Assembly (NCBI GenBank): GCA_964384945.1
Contig: CAYLMK010000015.1
Span: forward strand, 62,001-126,000
Source of the DNA: S015-6 sp964384945
Lineage (GTDB): Bacteria; Desulfobacterota; DSWW01
DNA: 64,000 nucleotides
Direction of reading: 5' to 3'
Shown here: positions 51,646-61,800 of the stretch, piece after piece
Layout of the letters: each line of letters opens with the position of its first letter
Position numbering within the stretch: the first letter of the stretch is position 1
The notes under the pieces: model-generated
Database searches by the model: none
The model's input: only the letters and a program-made list of their open reading frames with translations
Told to the model about the DNA's origin: nothing
Translations under genes and position numbers: made by a program

Positions 51646-52032
51646 ATGCGACACGCGGTGAAGGGAGCGTTTCTTTCCGGCGCCGTCTTCCCCGGGCTGG
51701 GACAGGTCTTTCTGAAACAGTACCTGCGAGGTATCGGTCTGATCCTTGCAGCCTCGGCCAGCCTGATCGTCATCGTGAAGAAGACCGTGGAACAGGCCCT
51801 GGCCATTCTGGAAAAGATCCAGTGGGAGGGAGGGGTGATCGACATGGCTGCCATTTCGGATGCGGCCGCCCGGGCATCCGGAGGATCGAACAGCCGTACG
51901 ATCCAAATCCTTCTGTTCGTGGTCGTTTTCTGCTGGTTATTCGGGATGGTGGATGCGTACAGGATCGGCAGGAAGAAGGACCTGGGAGAGAGGGCAGCGC
52001 GCGAGGGTGACCGGTGCCTAGACGGACTTTGA
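51646..52032 (+). CDS. Small membrane protein of unknown function
   Basis: This 128-residue protein has two strong hydrophobic regions. The first starts GAFLSGAVFPGLGQVFLKQY and runs to about residue 39. It matches the membrane-entry type seen in small TM2-like or DUF5683-like proteins, with the GLGQxxxK turn. The second, IQILLFVVVFCWLFGMVDAY, lies near the C-terminus, with a linker between them. No function can be given. It follows lysA by 33 bases. Confidence 0.7.
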   Translation: MRHAVKGAFLSGAVFPGLGQVFLKQYLRGIGLILAASASLIVIVKKTVEQALAILEKIQWEGGVIDMAAISDAAARASGGSNSRTIQILLFVVVFCWLFGMVDAYRIGRKKDLGERAAREGDRCLDGL

Positions 52033-52072
52033 CAGGGCGACCGCTACGGGGTTTTCGGGCCCGCGGGGCAGG

Positions 52073-52456
52073 ATGATGCGATCGAAAGAGGAAAGGGACG
52101 GCTGCATCGTTTACTCGACCGAGCACGGCAGGATGTGCCCGGGATGCGGCAGGCCGATCTCAGACTGTGGGTGCCACAGGGCCGCGTCGCCCCCTGCCGG
52201 GGACGGGGTCGTACGCATCCGCAGAGAGAAGGCGGGGCGCAAGGGCAAGTGCGTGACGGTCGTTACCGGTATTCCTCTGGACCCCGGCGGAATGCGGCTT
52301 CTCGCCAAGGAGCTGAAACAGAAATGCGGGACCGGGGGGACGGTGAAAGAGGACTTGATCGAGATTCAGGGGGACCACCGGGACAGACTGGCGGAGGAGC
52401 TGAAGGAACGAGGTTACAGGGTGAACGTTGCGGACGGCCGGTTCGGCGGGTCATAG
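52073..52456 (+). CDS. SUI1/YciH-family translation factor-like protein
   Basis: This 127-residue protein has an N-terminal Cys cluster, CPGCGRPISDCGC, then the SUI1 core: VRIRREKAGRKGKCVTVVTG, a middle stretch with LAKELKQKCGTGGTVKED, and the end DRLAEELKERGYRVNV. This is the bacterial eIF1-like YciH layout. It may act in initiation-codon checking or in stress translation. The Cys cluster suggests a bound metal. Confidence 0.9.
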   Translation: MMRSKEERDGCIVYSTEHGRMCPGCGRPISDCGCHRAASPPAGDGVVRIRREKAGRKGKCVTVVTGIPLDPGGMRLLAKELKQKCGTGGTVKEDLIEIQGDHRDRLAEELKERGYRVNVADGRFGGS

Positions 52457-52476
52457 GTACGTTTCCGTTGCCTGTC

Positions 52477-52497
52477 ATTCCGGGCTTGACCCGGAAT
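52477..52497. repeat. Short perfect intergenic hairpin
   Basis: ATTCCGGG, loop CTTGA, CCCGGAAT: a perfect 8-base stem in the 196-base gap before the YciC-like gene. The sequence (TCATTCCGGG...GGAATCCAG) looks like one unit of the dispersed CCGGAATCCAG-type repeats seen in many proteobacterial genomes. It is not followed by a T-run, so a terminator role is unlikely. Confidence 0.4.
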
Positions 52498-52652
52498 CCA
52501 GTCTCTCAGCCTTCCCGGATTCTTGCTGCCCGCTCGACTTGTCCGAATGGCTCTGGCCCAATGAAGACAGGTAATCCTGATCCGGCGCTGTGCCGGATGC
52601 GGCGCACCATAGCGCTGTGCCTGAAGTCAGGTGCCGTCATGGAGTGGAATAG

Positions 52653-53363
52653 ATGCTTTTGCAGGGATTGCTCGCGGACAGCTTCCGGTTCTTTCGAAAT
52701 CACCTGGTCTCCATCCTGGCCATCGTCGTCCCGGTGGTCTTCCCGATCGAACTCTTTCGCGCCGGCCTGGCGGCCTCGCTGGCCGGTGCGGAGGAAAGCA
52801 TCCTGTCACAGTGGCTTCCGCTGCTGATCGGCCTGCTGGCCTATCCGATCTATGCCGCCGGCGTCATCTTCTTCATCGCATCCGTCATATCGGAAAAACG
52901 GCTCACCGTGGGATCCTGCTGGCTCCTCGGCCTCAGGTTCTGGTCGCCCTTCCTCGTTCTCTCTCTTCTGCTGGGAATTGCCACCGGGCTGGGGCTTCTG
53001 CTGTTTCTTGTCCCGGGCGTCATCGCCCTCGCGCGCTTCTCCTTCGCGGAGTTCGATCTCCTGCTGAAAGGCAAAAGCCCGCCGGACGCCCTTCGGCGGA
53101 GTTGGGATGAAACAAGGCCTTACTTCTGGCTGATTCTCGGTGGATACCTCGTTATCTTCGCCGCCTTCTACGTGCCCTATTTCGGGCTCGTCTACATCCT
53201 GGACGACCTGAAGGTCGAGCTGGGCATCTTCAAGGTCGCACTGGACACCCTCTACGCGGTCCTCAACGTGCTCTTCTCGATCTTCCGGTTTCGGGTCTAC
53301 GATCTCGCGGGCGAGCGGCGCACGGTCGGGCCCGGGTCTGCCGCAGGGCGTCCCGGGGCGTGA
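52653..53363 (+). CDS. YciC-like polytopic membrane protein
   Basis: This 236-residue integral membrane protein has six hydrophobic segments and the family motif LVPGVIALARFSFAEFDLLLKGKSPPDALRRSWDETRPYF near the middle, as in YciC (UPF0259). Function is unknown; a role in membrane homeostasis is only suggested. It follows the SUI1 gene with a gap holding a hairpin repeat. Confidence 0.75.
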   Translation: MLLQGLLADSFRFFRNHLVSILAIVVPVVFPIELFRAGLAASLAGAEESILSQWLPLLIGLLAYPIYAAGVIFFIASVISEKRLTVGSCWLLGLRFWSPFLVLSLLLGIATGLGLLLFLVPGVIALARFSFAEFDLLLKGKSPPDALRRSWDETRPYFWLILGGYLVIFAAFYVPYFGLVYILDDLKVELGIFKVALDTLYAVLNVLFSIFRFRVYDLAGERRTVGPGSAAGRPGA

Positions 53364-53611
53364 CTTCCCTGCCGCATTCGTGTCAATCCGGAAACGGGCG
53401 AGGCAAACGGCTTCGCGCTCGATGTCGGCCTGACCGACGGGCAGGTGCGTCCCCTCCCCGCGGTTCGCAACGGCGTTCCTTTTCGTGAGCAGCGCGGAAA
53501 GCAGAGACCCGAAGGGGGGCACCTCGATTGCATGAGCGAATCGTCCCCGAGGGAACTCATCGAAGTGCAAGGGCCCTTGCGGTTCGGGCCGATTGTTGAT
53601 ACCTTGTGGCC

Positions 53612-54985
53612 ATGTTCAAATTCGGAAAAGACCGTTCGGAAAAGAACACGGGGCGGCTTGTCTGGCTGCTGCTGGTGGCGGTGGTTGCGGTGCCCCTGGC
53701 TTGGTTGGGCTTCCGCAGCCTGGATCGGGACGATCCCTGGATCACGCTGCCGGAGGAGTTCGCCGTGCTGGGCCCCAAGACCGAGGTCACGGTCAAGGCG
53801 GGTGACGCCAAGAGCGGCCTCCGTGAGGTCTTGATCCGGGTGAGCCAGGACGGCCAGGACAGGCCGGTCGTCAGCCGCACCTTCCCCCCCGAGGGGGAGC
53901 CGGGTCAGGAGGTGGAGATTCCTCTCACGCTCGTGGCCAAGGATCTGGGGCTGAACGAAGGGCCGGCCACGTTCACGGTGGCTGCCCGGGACCGGTCCTG
54001 GCGGAAGTGGTTCAAGGGCCGGACCCGGCTCCTGCAGAAGGAGCTGGTCGTCGATCTGGTGCCCCTGAACCTGGCCTTCCTGAACGTCAACCATCTCCTG
54101 TATTTCGGGGGCACCGGCCTGATTCTCTACCACCTGAACAAGGACGCGGCGGCCAGCGGCGTTGTCGTGGAGGACCGCCTGTACAGGGGATTCCCCGTTC
54201 CCGGCGGGAACAAGGGCGACCATCTGGTGCTTTTTCCCATTCCCCGGGAGCCCGCCGCCCCGTACCAGGTGGAGTTGACGGCCCGGCCGAAATACGGCCA
54301 GGAGGTCAGAAATCGGATTTCCCTGAATCTCAAGCCCAGGACGTGGCGGCAGGACGACATGAATCTGTCGGAGAATTTCATGCGCCAGGTGTCGGCCGCC
54401 TTTTCGGCCCAAGGCGACCTGACCGATGCGTTCCTCAGCATCAACCGGGAAATGCGCCAGGCCAATCATGACAAGGTCAGGGAAATCTGCCGGGAGAGCC
54501 GTTCCGAGCAGCTCTGGGAGGGGGTTTTCGAACGCTTCAAGGGGAAACCCATGGCACGCTTCGGCGACAAGCGTACCTATCTCTACCAGGGGAACAAGAT
54601 CGACCACCAGGTGCATCAGGGAGAGGATCTGGCCTCCCTGGAGCGCAGCTTGATTCCGGCGGCCAACCACGGAGTGGTGGTCTTCGCCGATTCCCTGGGC
54701 ATCTACGGCCAGACCGTGATTCTCGACCACGGGCTGGGGGTCTTCTCCATGTACAGCCACCTGAGCCAGATCGACGTGCGGGTCGGGGACCGGATCGAAA
54801 AGGGCATGCCCCTGGGCCGCACCGGCTTCACCGGAATGGCCGGGGGCGACCATCTCCATTTCTCCATGCTTCTCCAGGGGGAATTCGTGGACCCGCGGGA
54901 GTGGTGGGATCCCCAATGGCACCGGGACCAGTTGCAGGGCCCCCTGAGCCGGGTGCGCGCCCCGGAAGAATCCCCGGCGCAGTGA
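53612..54985 (+). CDS. M23-family metallopeptidase with N-terminal anchor
   Basis: This 457-residue protein has an N-terminal transmembrane helix (LVWLLLVAVVAVPLAWLGF, about 15-35), a periplasmic region, and a C-terminal LytM/M23 domain (about 310-445). The metal-site segments are visible: HQGEDLAS (first His and Asp), GHxxx in the SMYSHLSQI stretch, and GDHLHFSM (HxH). This fits a DD-endopeptidase or a LytM-type regulator acting on peptidoglycan. No N-terminal coiled coil of the EnvC type is seen. A short GTG start upstream adds two residues. It converges with the selenoprotein gene, 40 bases away. Confidence 0.88.
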   Translation: MFKFGKDRSEKNTGRLVWLLLVAVVAVPLAWLGFRSLDRDDPWITLPEEFAVLGPKTEVTVKAGDAKSGLREVLIRVSQDGQDRPVVSRTFPPEGEPGQEVEIPLTLVAKDLGLNEGPATFTVAARDRSWRKWFKGRTRLLQKELVVDLVPLNLAFLNVNHLLYFGGTGLILYHLNKDAAASGVVVEDRLYRGFPVPGGNKGDHLVLFPIPREPAAPYQVELTARPKYGQEVRNRISLNLKPRTWRQDDMNLSENFMRQVSAAFSAQGDLTDAFLSINREMRQANHDKVREICRESRSEQLWEGVFERFKGKPMARFGDKRTYLYQGNKIDHQVHQGEDLASLERSLIPAANHGVVVFADSLGIYGQTVILDHGLGVFSMYSHLSQIDVRVGDRIEKGMPLGRTGFTGMAGGDHLHFSMLLQGEFVDPREWWDPQWHRDQLQGPLSRVRAPEESPAQ

Positions 54986-55025
54986 TCCGTTGTCCAGCCG
55001 TCGGAAAGCCCGGCCCCGACCCGGT

Positions 55026-56660
55026 TTACCTCTGGATCGAGCAGGCCTCGCATCCGCATCCGGCCTCGATACGGCGCGTGGAGCTGAAGGTTACACCGAA
55101 CGTGGGGCACCAGCTCGAGTGCTTTCCCGGGCCGCCGGCAACGAGGATACGGATGTGCTCCGGCTGACGCACCAGAGGAATGCGGCCTCCCCACTCCGGC
55201 AGCCTGTCCGCATATCCGCCCCACGAGGTCAGCTCGCCGAGCTTTTCCTCTGAAATGCGGTCGATCGGTACGCGGGCCCGCTCGTACAAAGCTTCTTGAA
55301 CGTCCTGTCGAGAGAAGCCGGACTGAGCGATGGTTCGGGCGTGTTCCGGGCCGAGTATTACGTATGTGTCCCCGCCGACGTAAAGGTGATTGTTTCCCAC
55401 CGTGGTCATGGTTTGGGCCAGAGAGTTCAGGAGGGAGACGCCCGTGCTGGATCCGTGGTCGTTGATATTGTGAGGGCCTTCCGCGCCAACCACCGTGACG
55501 CAGCTCTCGGCCGCATGAAACCCGAGGGACACACGGAAGGGCGGCCACGGGCTCTCGGCCTCGTTCTCGGCGATGCAGTACGTGTACTTGGCCGGCGAGC
55601 CCTGGGTTGCCTTGTCGGTCGAGCCGGGGATGGCGCCTCCGATGTTCTGCAGGATCAGACGGACGGCCCGGCCCAGAACTGCATTCGCGCGGTTTCCCGG
55701 GCCGAAGCAGTTCGCGCCCGCGTTCATGCCCAGCCCGACCGTTACGGGCCCGTGCACGATCAGCAGCACCCCGCAAGGATGGGTGGTCGTCTGGATCGCG
55801 GCGAGGTTGAACGACGGCTCCAGCACGGCCTCCACGGCGGCGATGAGAACCGGCATATGCTCCGGCAGACAGCCTGCCATCACGGCATTGATCGCAATCT
55901 TCTGCACGGCGGCCGGGGCGTTCCGCGGCGGGAGCCTGCCCACGGATTCCAGGGGATCCCGCTGCGTCCCTTTGCACAGGGCCTCCACGCGGTCCCGCGT
56001 GGGCACCACGATCGGGAGCCCGTCCGTCCAACCCCTTGCGTAAAACCGTTCGGCCGCAGCGAGTTCGTCGGCTGCCGGCTCGGCCTCCAGGTTCTCGGCG
56101 GCAGGGGTCGGATCGAAATCGCCTTCCACCCGGCCCTGCGTCAGGCCGGCCGCGACCGTTGCGACAAGGTCGGCGGTCACCCGTGCCTCCGCCTCGTCGC
56201 GGGAGATTCCTCCCACCGGATGACCCACTTCTCCCAGAGGCAGACCCGCGGCGTTTTGCTGCCGCAGCAATTCCCGGGAGAGGCCGAGAAAGGGTGTGGT
56301 GCTGAGACCCACGGACGCGCACCCCCGCCGGGCCAGCTCGATCTGATCGTGGACACTCCACGATGTGCACGAGCCTCAGTCGTTGATTGCGAGCACCACG
56401 GCGTGGCAGTCCCGGCCGATCTCCTCGAGCAGCGCTTCCGGAGCGGGTAGGGATGGGGCGCCCTTGTTGTAGTGCCGCGCCGAGATCCGGAACCGGTCCG
56501 CAAGGCGAGCCGCCATGCGGCCCAGGAGCGCGTCCGCATTCGGTTTGTTGTTGCTCAGGAAGCCGACGGTCTTGCCTGAGAGTTCGGCGAGAGCCGGCCG
56601 GGTGCGGGTCGAGATCCCCGGACCCGGCGATACGGGATTGAGGGCGATGATGGGAGCCAT
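55026..56660 (-). CDS. UGSC-family selenoprotein with in-frame TGA (Sec95)
   Basis: Two adjacent minus-strand frames join across a TGA (56376-56378) with no shift. Residues 1-94 (MAPIIALNPVS...VVLAIND) are followed by the TGA, then Gly-Ser-Cys-Thr-Ser-Trp and 446 more residues to the stop at 55026. The motif so formed, Sec-Gly-Ser-Cys, is the hallmark of the UGSC selenoprotein family known from marine metagenomes and deltaproteobacteria. A 7-base hairpin with a 5-base loop starts 11 bases after the TGA, as expected for a bacterial SECIS element. The fused C-terminal region (about 99-544) has no catalytic family assigned; it ends in GCGCEACSIQR. Length 544 counting Sec. The start at 56660 has AGGA upstream. 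Sec use also implies selA-D genes elsewhere in the genome. Confidence 0.85.
56346..56364 (-). promoter_or_regulatory. SECIS-like hairpin downstream of the in-frame TGA
   Basis: On the minus-strand mRNA, AUCGUGG pairs perfectly with CCACGAU around the loop AGUGU. The loop begins 18 bases after the UGA, and its second base is G, as usual for bacterial SECIS loops. The coding sequence is preserved through it, as is normal for these elements. Confidence 0.6.
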
Positions 56661-56813
56661 GTCCGTCCTGAAGACAGCAGGTTCATCCTGGAACGCTGGA
56701 AGAGTAGCAGGTGGCGGAAGACGGGTCAACAAAGGTGCATGCACCGCGGGGTTGTGCCCCGGCAAGCCGGCGGCAGGTTCCAGAGGATCTCCAGGACGCC
56801 CACATCCCGTTTC

Positions 56814-56843
56814 TTGACACCCGATCGCGGACTTCTCTATGCT
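56814..56843 (+). promoter_or_regulatory. Sigma-70-type promoter for the ABC-type gene
   Basis: A perfect TTGACA (56814-56819) and TATGCT (56838-56843) are separated by 18 bases, 81 bases before the ATG. This lies in the 264-base divergent gap between the selenoprotein and ABC genes, which holds nothing else recognisable. Confidence 0.5.
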
Positions 56844-56924
56844 CTTTGATTCTAAGCCCCGGCCTCCTGTCGAAATCGAGTATCGCCGAAACCGTTTATC
56901 TACCGGCGATCCCGGGTGATCCCT

Positions 56925-58697
56925 ATGGAAAGACAGAAGCTTCCGATCGATCGGCACACTTGGGAGAGCTTCGTCCAGAGCGTGAAGCTCTTCCTCGCCT
57001 CGGAGCAAGCCGGCCGCCGGGCGAAGTGGCTCTTCGCGGCTCTTCTCCTCCTCATGTTCGGGACCAACGGCCTGAGCGTCGTGAACAGTTACGTGGCCCG
57101 CGCCTTCATGACCGCCATCGAGCATAAAGAGTACGAAACCTTTGTCCGGATGGCCCTCCTGTCCGTGGGTGTCTACGCAGCCTCCACCCTCGTTTCCGTC
57201 TTCTACAGCTATACCGAGCAGCGCCTCGGGCTGCTCTGGCGGGTGTGGGCCACCCGCCAATCCCTGTTCCGTTACGCCGACCACCGGGTGTACTTCGGGC
57301 TAAAGATGCGCGGAGAGATCGGAAATCCGGACCAGCGCATCGCGGATGACATCCGCGGCTTCACGACCAGCACCCTTTCGTTCATGCTCATGCTGTTGAA
57401 CGGCTCGTTCACGGTAGTCGCCTTCTCCGGCGTCATGTGGTCCATCAGTCCCCTCCTGCTCCTGGTCTCGGTGCTGTATGCCCTTGCCGGAACCCTGCTG
57501 ACTTACACCTTCGGCCGCCAATTGATCCGCCTGAATTACGATCAGCTCGACAGGGAGGCCAATTTCCGGGCCTCGCTCATCTACCTGCGGGCAAATGCCG
57601 AGTCGGTGGCGCTCTCTCGACGGGAAGGGCCCATCATCCAGCTCAACCTGCGGAACCTGAGCGATCTGGCGAGGAACCTTCTTCGCATCATCCGCGTGAA
57701 CCGAAACGTGAATTTCTTCACGACAGGCTACAACTGGTTGATCCAGATCATTCCGGCCCTGCTCGTGGCGCCCCTGTTCATGAGCGGAAGGGTGGACTTC
57801 GGTGTGATCACCCAGTCGGCCATAGCCTTCACCCAACTGGTCGGGGCCTTTTCGCTCATCGTCAGGGAGTTCGGGTCCCTTTCGTCCTATGCGGCCATTT
57901 CGGCGAGGCTGGGGGCCCTGGCGGAGGCGGCTGGAAAAGAGGAGTCCGCGGAGCTCACCGCTGCTCAGCAGTCCGTCAAGGACGAGGCCCGGATTGTCTA
58001 CGAGCGGCTTACGCTTCGGTCGCCCCGAAGCGGCCGGGTGCTGATCCGCGAACTGTCGATCGAGATCCCGCACGGCCTCCGCGTTCTCGTGCGGGGAAAG
58101 GACGAAACGGCCAGGTCCGCCCTGTTCAACGCCACGGCAGGGCTCTGGGAGGCAAGCGAGGGACGGATTCTGCGGCCTCCCCTGGAACAGGTCCTCTTCC
58201 TGGCCGAACTCCCGTACCTGCCCCCCGGGACGCTCCGGGAGTTGCTCATGCGCCCATGGCCGGAGCGAGAGGGCCCGGTGGAAGAATGGCTCGGGGAGAT
58301 CGAGGTTACGGATCAAGAGATGCTGGAGGCGCTGCAAACGCTGCATATGGATTCCATCCAGACGGGTGTCGGCGGCTGGGACAAGAGGCAATACTGGGAG
58401 AACACGCTGCCTCTGGACGCACAGAAACTCCTGGTCGTTGCCCGCGTCCTGATTGCCCGTCCGCGTTTTGTGTTCCTGGACAGACCGGGCAGCACCCTTC
58501 AGACCGAGCAGGTGGACCGGGTGCTCGAACTGTTTCGGGAGCGCGCGATCAGCTACGTGACGTTCGAGGATGAAGACCGCATCGTGAACCTGAGGGACTA
58601 CGATCAGGTGCTGGAAATCGGAAGCGGCGGAGACTGGACCTGGAAGGCGGTCCTGGGAGGCACGATCGTCGAAGACGGGCCTCCGACCCCCGTCTGA
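56925..58697 (+). CDS. YddA/SbmA-like ABC transporter protein with degenerate NBD
   Basis: This 590-residue protein has an N-terminal six-helix membrane domain of the SbmA/BacA/YddA type (VYFGLKMRGEIGNPDQRIADD, the conserved N/DQR motif, then FGRQLIRLNYDQLDREANFR). It ends in a fused domain at the position of a nucleotide-binding domain. That domain has lost all key motifs. Walker A (GxxGxGKS) reads GKDETARS, with Arg397 for the Lys. The signature LSLGEQQRL reads LPLDAQKLL, and the Walker B FLDEATSALD reads FLDRPGSTLQ, without the catalytic Glu. ATP hydrolysis is therefore unlikely. SbmA/BacA relatives lack the NBD altogether and use the proton gradient, so this may be a relic on the same path. 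ATG 56925 is preferred over a GTG nine bases upstream. Confidence 0.85.
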   Translation: MERQKLPIDRHTWESFVQSVKLFLASEQAGRRAKWLFAALLLLMFGTNGLSVVNSYVARAFMTAIEHKEYETFVRMALLSVGVYAASTLVSVFYSYTEQRLGLLWRVWATRQSLFRYADHRVYFGLKMRGEIGNPDQRIADDIRGFTTSTLSFMLMLLNGSFTVVAFSGVMWSISPLLLLVSVLYALAGTLLTYTFGRQLIRLNYDQLDREANFRASLIYLRANAESVALSRREGPIIQLNLRNLSDLARNLLRIIRVNRNVNFFTTGYNWLIQIIPALLVAPLFMSGRVDFGVITQSAIAFTQLVGAFSLIVREFGSLSSYAAISARLGALAEAAGKEESAELTAAQQSVKDEARIVYERLTLRSPRSGRVLIRELSIEIPHGLRVLVRGKDETARSALFNATAGLWEASEGRILRPPLEQVLFLAELPYLPPGTLRELLMRPWPEREGPVEEWLGEIEVTDQEMLEALQTLHMDSIQTGVGGWDKRQYWENTLPLDAQKLLVVARVLIARPRFVFLDRPGSTLQTEQVDRVLELFRERAISYVTFEDEDRIVNLRDYDQVLEIGSGGDWTWKAVLGGTIVEDGPPTPV

Positions 58698-58860
58698 CCT
58701 CTTGTTGAGAAGGTTCTGTCAAGCGGCCCGGGCCAACAACGAGGACTGCTTTGCGACAACGGTGGGCTTGGGCAGCCTGTCCGGGCGAAAGCCGGGAACG
58801 AAGGACGCATGCAGCCCAGCGGACGGGCCTTCATCGACGGCCCGCCGGCGGGAGCGCAGG

Positions 58861-61800
58861 GTGCGGGATCTGATTCTGGACGACTTCGAGGACCTTTCCG
58901 GATGGAAGCCCTTCGCCCCCGGAAAGGCCGAGCTCGCGATCTCCCGGGACGAGGGGGTCAAGGGCAAGGCCATGCGCCTCGATTTCGACTTTCATGGGGG
59001 CGGCGGTTTTGTCGTCGCGCGAAAGGAGCTTGCCCTCGAGATTCCCGAGAGCTACTCCCTGGGGTTTCGTGTGCGGGGGGCGGCCCCGCGCAACCATTTC
59101 GAGTTCAAACTGATCGACGACACGAACCGGAACGTCTGGCGCTACCGGGCGGAGGCGTTCGATTTCCCTGGGGAGTGGCGGCCCGTGAGGATTCGCGGGA
59201 GCCGGATCGAGTTCGCCTGGGGGCCCCTGGGAGGCGGGCCGCCCCGCGACATCGCGGCTCTCGAACTGGTCATCGCCGCGGGCCCGGGCGGCAGGGGGAC
59301 GGTCTGGTTCGAAGAACTGCGCCTTCGGGACGAAACCTACCGATCGACCCCGCGGGTCACGGCATCCGGGTCGCTCCCGGGCCATGAGCCGCAGAACGTC
59401 GTCAACTTCTCGGAGGCATCGAGCTGGCGCAGCGGGGTTCCGGATCGGCCCCACTGGTTGCAAATCGATTTCGGTCAGGAGAGGGAATTCGGCGGCCTGG
59501 TCATCCACTGGGAGGACGGCCTCCGCGGCCGCGAATTCGAAGCCGAGGTCTCCTCCGACGGAGCGATGTGGAAAAGGGTCTACGCCACTTCCCAGGCAGA
59601 CAGCGACCGGAGCTACCTCTTTCTCCCGGAGACGGTGGCCCGGTATGTCCGCCTCCGCCTGAACCGAAGCAGCGGCGGGCTCGGCTTCGGGATTCGAGGC
59701 GTGGAGGTCAAGCCCCACGATTTTTCGCGCTCCTTGAACCATTTCTTTGAGGCCGTGGCCCGGGATCATCGGGCCGGGCTCTATCCGAAATACCTTCTGG
59801 GGAGGCAGACCTACTGGACCCCTGCCGGCACCGTCCGGGGCGAGGGGCAGGCCCTGCTGAATGAAGAGGGCATGGTGGAGGTGGCCAAGGGATCCTTCTC
59901 GATCGCCCCTTTCCTGTTCGATGCAGGCCGGCTCATTACCTGGGCGGATGCGCAGCTCGTGCAGAACCTTGAGCGGGGCTGCCTTCCCATACCTTCCGCG
60001 CAGTGGCGGACCGACCGGCTGGCCATGAAGGTGACCGTGTATACCGCCGGTTTTTCGGGCCGCCCGGTGGTTTACCTTCGCTATCGCATCGAAAACCTGA
60101 CTCCGCAAGGCCTTTCGGTGAGGTTCTTCGCCGCGATCCTGCCCTTCCAGGTCACACCGACCTGGCAGAACTGGCGGTCTTTTGGCGGAGCAAGCCCGAT
60201 CCGCGAACTCACCTTCCGCGGGGGGGCGGTCCGGATCGACGGGGAGAAGGCGGTGATCCTTTCGACTGAAGCGGCGGGCTTCGGGTCCGCTGCCTTTGCG
60301 CAGGGAGGGGTGGTGCAGTCCCTGGCCGAGGGCGAACTGCCGCAAAGGGCGGACGTAAAGGACGAATTCGGCTTCGCCTCGGGCGCGTTCCGCTTCGATC
60401 TCGAACTGGCTCCCCAGGCTGCCGGGGAAGTGGCGCTTGCGGTCCCGTCCTACCGCATGCAGGAGGTTGGAGAGGTGCTCCCATCTCCTTCGGAGGCGTT
60501 CCGGGATGCGGTGACGGATTGGGAGGCGGCCCTGGAAGCGGTGGAAATCCGTTTGCCGGGTCGGGCCCAAGCCATCCCCTGTTGCCTCAAGACCGCAGCG
60601 GCCCACATCCTCGTCAACCGGGACGGCCCGGCGCTGCAGCCAGGGCCCCGGCGCTACGCTCGCTCCTGGATCCGGGACGGGGCCGTCATGGGCGCGTCCC
60701 TGCTCCGGTTGGGGCACACCGAGCCGATCCGGGACTTCATCCGCTGGTACAAGGGCTTTCAAGATGAGGACGGGAGGATCCCGGACTGCGTGGACCGGGA
60801 GGGCGCGGAGTGGTTGCCGGAATTCGACGCGTACGGGCAGTTCATTTACGCCGTCATGGAGTACTATCGGTTCACCCGGGACCGGGGCTTCCTCGAGGAA
60901 CTGCGGCCCGCCGTGGCCAAGACGCTCGCCCTTGTCGAGGGCCTGCTCGCGCAGAGGCTCACCGAGGAGTACCGCGGCCCTGAAAAATGCGCCTTCTACG
61001 GGATCCTGCCCGAATCCATGAGCCACGAGGGCTACATGGCCCATCCGGTCCACGCTTACTGGGACGATTTCTGGGCGCTCCGCGGCTTCCGGGATGCGGC
61101 GGCCATGGCCGAGATTCTGGGAGACGGCGCCGAGGCGGAGCGGCTGGCCCGGGTGCGGGACAGGTTCTCGGAGGATCTTCGCTCCTCTCTGCGCGCGGCG
61201 ATCGCCCGGCATCGGATCGACTATGTTCCGGGCTCGGTGGAACTCGGCGATTTCGATCCTGCCGCCACCTCGGTCGCCCTGAGCCCCCTGGATGAACTCG
61301 CGGTCCTTCCCCGGCCTGAGATCAACCGAACCTTCGACAAATACATGGCAGGCTTCCGGCAGCGCTGCAGCGGCGCGGTCGAGTGGAGCAACTACAGTGC
61401 CTACGAGATCCGGATCATCGGGGCCCTGGTGCGTCTGGGCAGGCGGGAGGAGGCCCTGGAACTCACGCGGTTCATGCTGGACGACAGGCGCATCCCTGCC
61501 TGGAACCAGTGGCCCGAGATCTCCTGGCGCGATCCCCGGAGCCCGAGCTTCCTGGGCGACCTGCCGCACGCCTGGATCAGCGCAGAGTACATCCTGGCGA
61601 TCCGCAGCCTGTTCGCCTACGAACGGGAGGAGGACGACTCCCTGGTGGTCGCCGCAGGCGTGGATCCGGCCTGGCTCAAGGAAGGTTTCACCGTGGAGGT
61701 GGGCTGTCTGCCTACCCACCATGGGAGCCTGTCCTACCGGATGCGGCTGGAGGACGCCGAAACCCTGCGTATTTCGCTCGATGGGGACCTCGAGGTGCCC

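Noticed and set aside
52477..52497. Rho-independent terminator
   Set aside because: The stem is good but no T-run follows on either strand; it resembles a dispersed intergenic repeat.
55026..57284. Two separate minus-strand genes, at 55026-56312 and 56376-57284
   Set aside because: They share one phase across the TGA, the join gives the UGSC motif, and the second frame upstream of 56660 reads as non-protein-like sequence. One recoded gene explains both.
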